A stretch of 7,376 bases of DNA from Streptococcus panodentis (GTDB taxonomy: Bacteria > Bacillota > Bacilli > Lactobacillales > Streptococcaceae). This document shows, one piece after another, positions 6,465 to 7,376 of the stretch. The translations under genes and the position numbers were made by a program. The stretch covers positions 1-7,376 of the forward strand of contig NZ_QFAY01000003.1 in NCBI RefSeq assembly GCF_017884005.1, in the 5' to 3' direction. The stretch's first letter is position 1. The number at the start of each line of letters is the position of its first letter. The notes under the pieces were generated by a model. That model searched no databases and was not told the DNA's origin. It was given only the letters and a program-made list of their open reading frames with translations.

Positions 6465-6788
6465 TCATTCCTTTTTCACGCATTTTAGAAACAAGTCAGG
6501 AATTTGGACGGGGTTCGAAAATAAACTTGGTATGTAGTCCTGTGGATTGCTAAAAATAACCTCTTGGTATGTATTGCTTTCACTCCATTCGATTCTTTTG
6601 TATTCAATTGATTCATCGGTCACATTAATAATCAAAAAAACTTTCTCTGTAATGCCAATCTCAATAATTTTGTTCAAGTCGCTTATTTCATATTCTTTAT
6701 GCAGATGAAAATATGTAAATAATCTACTGATGATTGCATCTTCTTCTAAAATTGACTGTAACAATTCAATTAAGTCCTCTGTTTTCAT
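6465..6788 (-). CDS. Unknown 107-residue protein, candidate cognate immunity protein
   Basis: A small acidic soluble protein with no signal peptide or membrane helix and no family that I recognise. It has a helical N-terminus (KTEDLIELLQSILEEDAIIS) and a beta-like middle (EKVFLIINVTDESIEYKRIEW). The ATG at 6788 has a clear ribosome site AAAGGAG, which overlaps the stop codon of the toxin-tip remnant 11 bases upstream. It is therefore read directly after that frame, the usual place for the immunity gene that matches a toxin tip. It is unrelated by eye to the three paralogues downstream. Base composition is strongly AT-rich compared with dnaG and rpoD, suggesting acquisition by transfer. Confidence 0.8.
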   Translation of the reverse strand: MKTEDLIELLQSILEEDAIISRLFTYFHLHKEYEISDLNKIIEIGITEKVFLIINVTDESIEYKRIEWSESNTYQEVIFSNPQDYIPSLFSNPVQIPDLFLKCVKKE

Positions 6789-6799
6789 ATCATTCTCCT

Positions 6800-7084
6800 T
6801 TATTTTTGCAATGGAATTCTAATAATTTCTCCATTATAAGTTGTCTTTAAATAGGGTCCACCATGCACGCTGTCTGTAGCGTTTTTATAACCATCATTTA
6901 ATTGCCAAGAATTCCCCTTACCATCATAATATCTAAGTCCTTCACCCCTTTTTAATGGTGATTTAGTAAATCCTTTCAACTGCTCGTCCAAAAAGGATTC
7001 AACATCTTTGATATTGGCATTCTCAAAACTAGATACATCGTTCAAGTCAAAATCTAAATCAGTCTGACTTTGACTTGAATTATT
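6800..7084 (-). pseudogene. 5'-truncated C-terminal tip of a probable polymorphic toxin
   Basis: An open frame of 94 codons following an in-frame TAA at 7087-7085. It has no ATG; the first possible start is a TTG at 7045 (81 residues) with no ribosome site. It begins with a polar linker (NNSSQSQTDLDFDLND), then a helix (VESFLDEQLKGF) and a compact C-terminal block GEGLRYYDGKGNSWQLND, GYKNATDSVHGGPYLKT, NGEIIRIPLQK. A glycine-rich RYYDGKGN / HGGPYLK / RIPL layout at the very C-terminus is what I expect of toxin tips on secreted polymorphic toxins (LXG, WXG100, Rhs or CDI types), but I cannot name the family or its target. The delivery part is absent: transposase sequence begins about 77 bases further upstream. 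It is either a toxin gene cut by the IS or an orphan toxin tip. Confidence 0.6.
7041..7079. repeat. 11-bp perfect inverted repeat at the truncated edge of the toxin frame
   Basis: TTCAAGTCAAA (7041-7051) and TTTGACTTGAA (7069-7079) are perfect complements. Between them lies a smaller 9-base AGTCTGACT dyad (7061-7069). The structure lies inside the linker codons of the toxin remnant, immediately beside the DNA where the IS right end must lie. Confidence 0.7.
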
Positions 7085-7112
7085 TTATACGAAAACTTCA
7101 AAAAGATGCAAA
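7084..7112 (-). promoter_or_regulatory. Candidate promoter reading out of the IS end into the array
   Basis: On the minus strand, TTTGCA (7112-7107), a 17-base spacer and TATAAA (7089-7084) make a moderate sigma-A-like promoter. The start would be near 7077, so the message would begin inside the inverted repeat at 7041-7079. It is the only reasonable promoter I see for the minus-strand array genes. A weak match in AT-rich DNA can arise by chance. Confidence 0.4.
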
Positions 7113-7160
7113 AAGTCTCCCCCTATGATATAATCAAGGTGAAAAAATAAATATGGAATG
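7085..7160. mobile_element. Right-end region of the IS110-type element (boundary uncertain)
   Basis: Non-coding DNA between the transposase stop and the toxin remnant. It is T-rich on the minus strand, with a short direct repeat (CTTTTTG at two places around 7096-7116), a G-run (GGGGG) and an extended -10 on the plus strand. Most of it is probably the short right end of the IS. The exact edge and any core dinucleotide cannot be set without an empty site. Confidence 0.4.
7126..7134 (+). promoter_or_regulatory. Extended -10 promoter candidate on the plus strand
   Basis: TGATATAAT is an exact extended -10 (TGnTATAAT). No good -35 lies 17 bases upstream, which extended -10 promoters can tolerate. 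A start near 7141 would give a transcript that runs straight into the hairpin at 7156-7186, antisense to the transposase end. Confidence 0.45.
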
Positions 7161-7186
7161 TTAGCTCGTCTCTAACATTCTTTTTT
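7156..7186 (+). terminator. Hairpin terminator overlapping the transposase stop
   Basis: GAATGTTAG (7156-7164), a 7-base loop CTCGTCT, and CTAACATTC (7172-7180) form a perfect 9-bp stem followed by TTTTTT (7181-7186) on the plus strand. On the minus strand the same stem contains the transposase TAA and is followed by an A/T-rich stretch with a T run slightly further on. It may therefore stop transcription in both directions. Confidence 0.75.
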
Positions 7187-7376
7187 GTGCTGCTTGAAAA
7201 TCGTCAAACGTCAGCTGGTAGGACAGTAAATAATAGGCTAGTTTTAATAGAGAGTGTGCAATGGCAATCGTGGCTTTCTGCGGTCCTCTGCGAGACCTGA
7301 TTTGGTTGAACCGTTGGCTAATGGGAGAATTCTTCTGTCGCCGGGCCGCAAAAACAGCCTGGCATAAACATTTTAT
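7161..7376 (-). CDS. IS110-family transposase, C-terminal part (cut by window edge)
   Basis: The last 71 residues of a transposase whose N-terminal part lies beyond the window. The reading frame is open from the window edge to a TAA at 7163-7161. It contains AVFAARRQKNSPISQRFNQI followed by RSRRGPQKATIAIAHSLL and LAYYLL. This is the pattern seen at the C-terminus of IS110/IS116/IS902 transposases after the Transposase_20 domain: a residue pair of arginines and glycine, basic residues, then an A.A.A..LL helix. These enzymes are DEDD-plus-serine recombinases guided by an element-encoded bridge RNA. The catalytic residues are outside the window. IS110 elements lack clear terminal inverted repeats, so the right end cannot be fixed here; it must lie between the stop and the toxin frame (about 7085-7155). 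Confidence 0.75.
   Translation of the reverse strand: MKCLCQAVFAARRQKNSPISQRFNQIRSRRGPQKATIAIAHSLLKLAYYLLSYQLTFDDFQAAQKRMLETS

Noticed and set aside
7161..7376. Bridge RNA of the IS110-type element
   Set aside because: In the well-studied IS110 group the guide RNA lies upstream of the transposase, outside this window. The short downstream stretch here is too small to claim one.

Overview
The window is a core chromosomal segment of a Streptococcus, most likely a sanguinis/gordonii-type oral streptococcus. The evidence is the streptococcal-type tmRNA tag AKNNNSYALAA, a 370-residue primary sigma factor, a streptococcal DnaG, and a 58-residue S21. The species is inferred, not proven. The core genes are fairly GC-rich: the line at 1081-1140 inside rpoD counts 39 G/C of 60. 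The right-hand part is AT-rich: 6601-6660 counts 17 of 60.

Left block (1-4039), nearly all on the minus strand. A dnaG-rpoD operon starts at a good sigma-A promoter (4011-4039). It runs through primase, then the primary sigma factor 2 bases later, then a small MIP18/DUF59-type Fe-S assembly protein, and ends at a hairpin terminator (about 599-624). The T-tract of that terminator overlaps the -35 of the next unit, the tmRNA gene ssrA (213-558), which has an extended -10 promoter and its own strong terminator (155-180). Left of ssrA lie a second terminator and a 26-bp perfect palindrome, with no gene seen.

Middle (4040-4877). mscL is on the plus strand, divergent from dnaG, with a TTGTCA-17-TATAAT promoter. 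It converges on rpsU (S21, minus strand), and each has its own terminator. Together these genes cover replication priming, housekeeping transcription, translation, ribosome rescue and osmotic protection.

Right block (4925-7376) is accessory and all on the minus strand. Reading in the direction of transcription, it holds: the C-terminal end of an IS110-type transposase (cut by the window edge); a 5'-truncated, start-less reading frame resembling the C-terminal toxin tip of a polymorphic toxin; a 107-residue unknown protein 11 bases later; then three tandem paralogues of an unknown family (208, 220 and 82 residues). The paralogues are linked by identical GTGA stop/start overlaps, and the third has lost its C-terminal half. 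The best reading is an orphan toxin-tip/immunity array lodged next to rpsU, with an IS at its upstream edge. The toxin and immunity roles are inferred from arrangement and general sequence character; I could not assign any of these genes to a named family.
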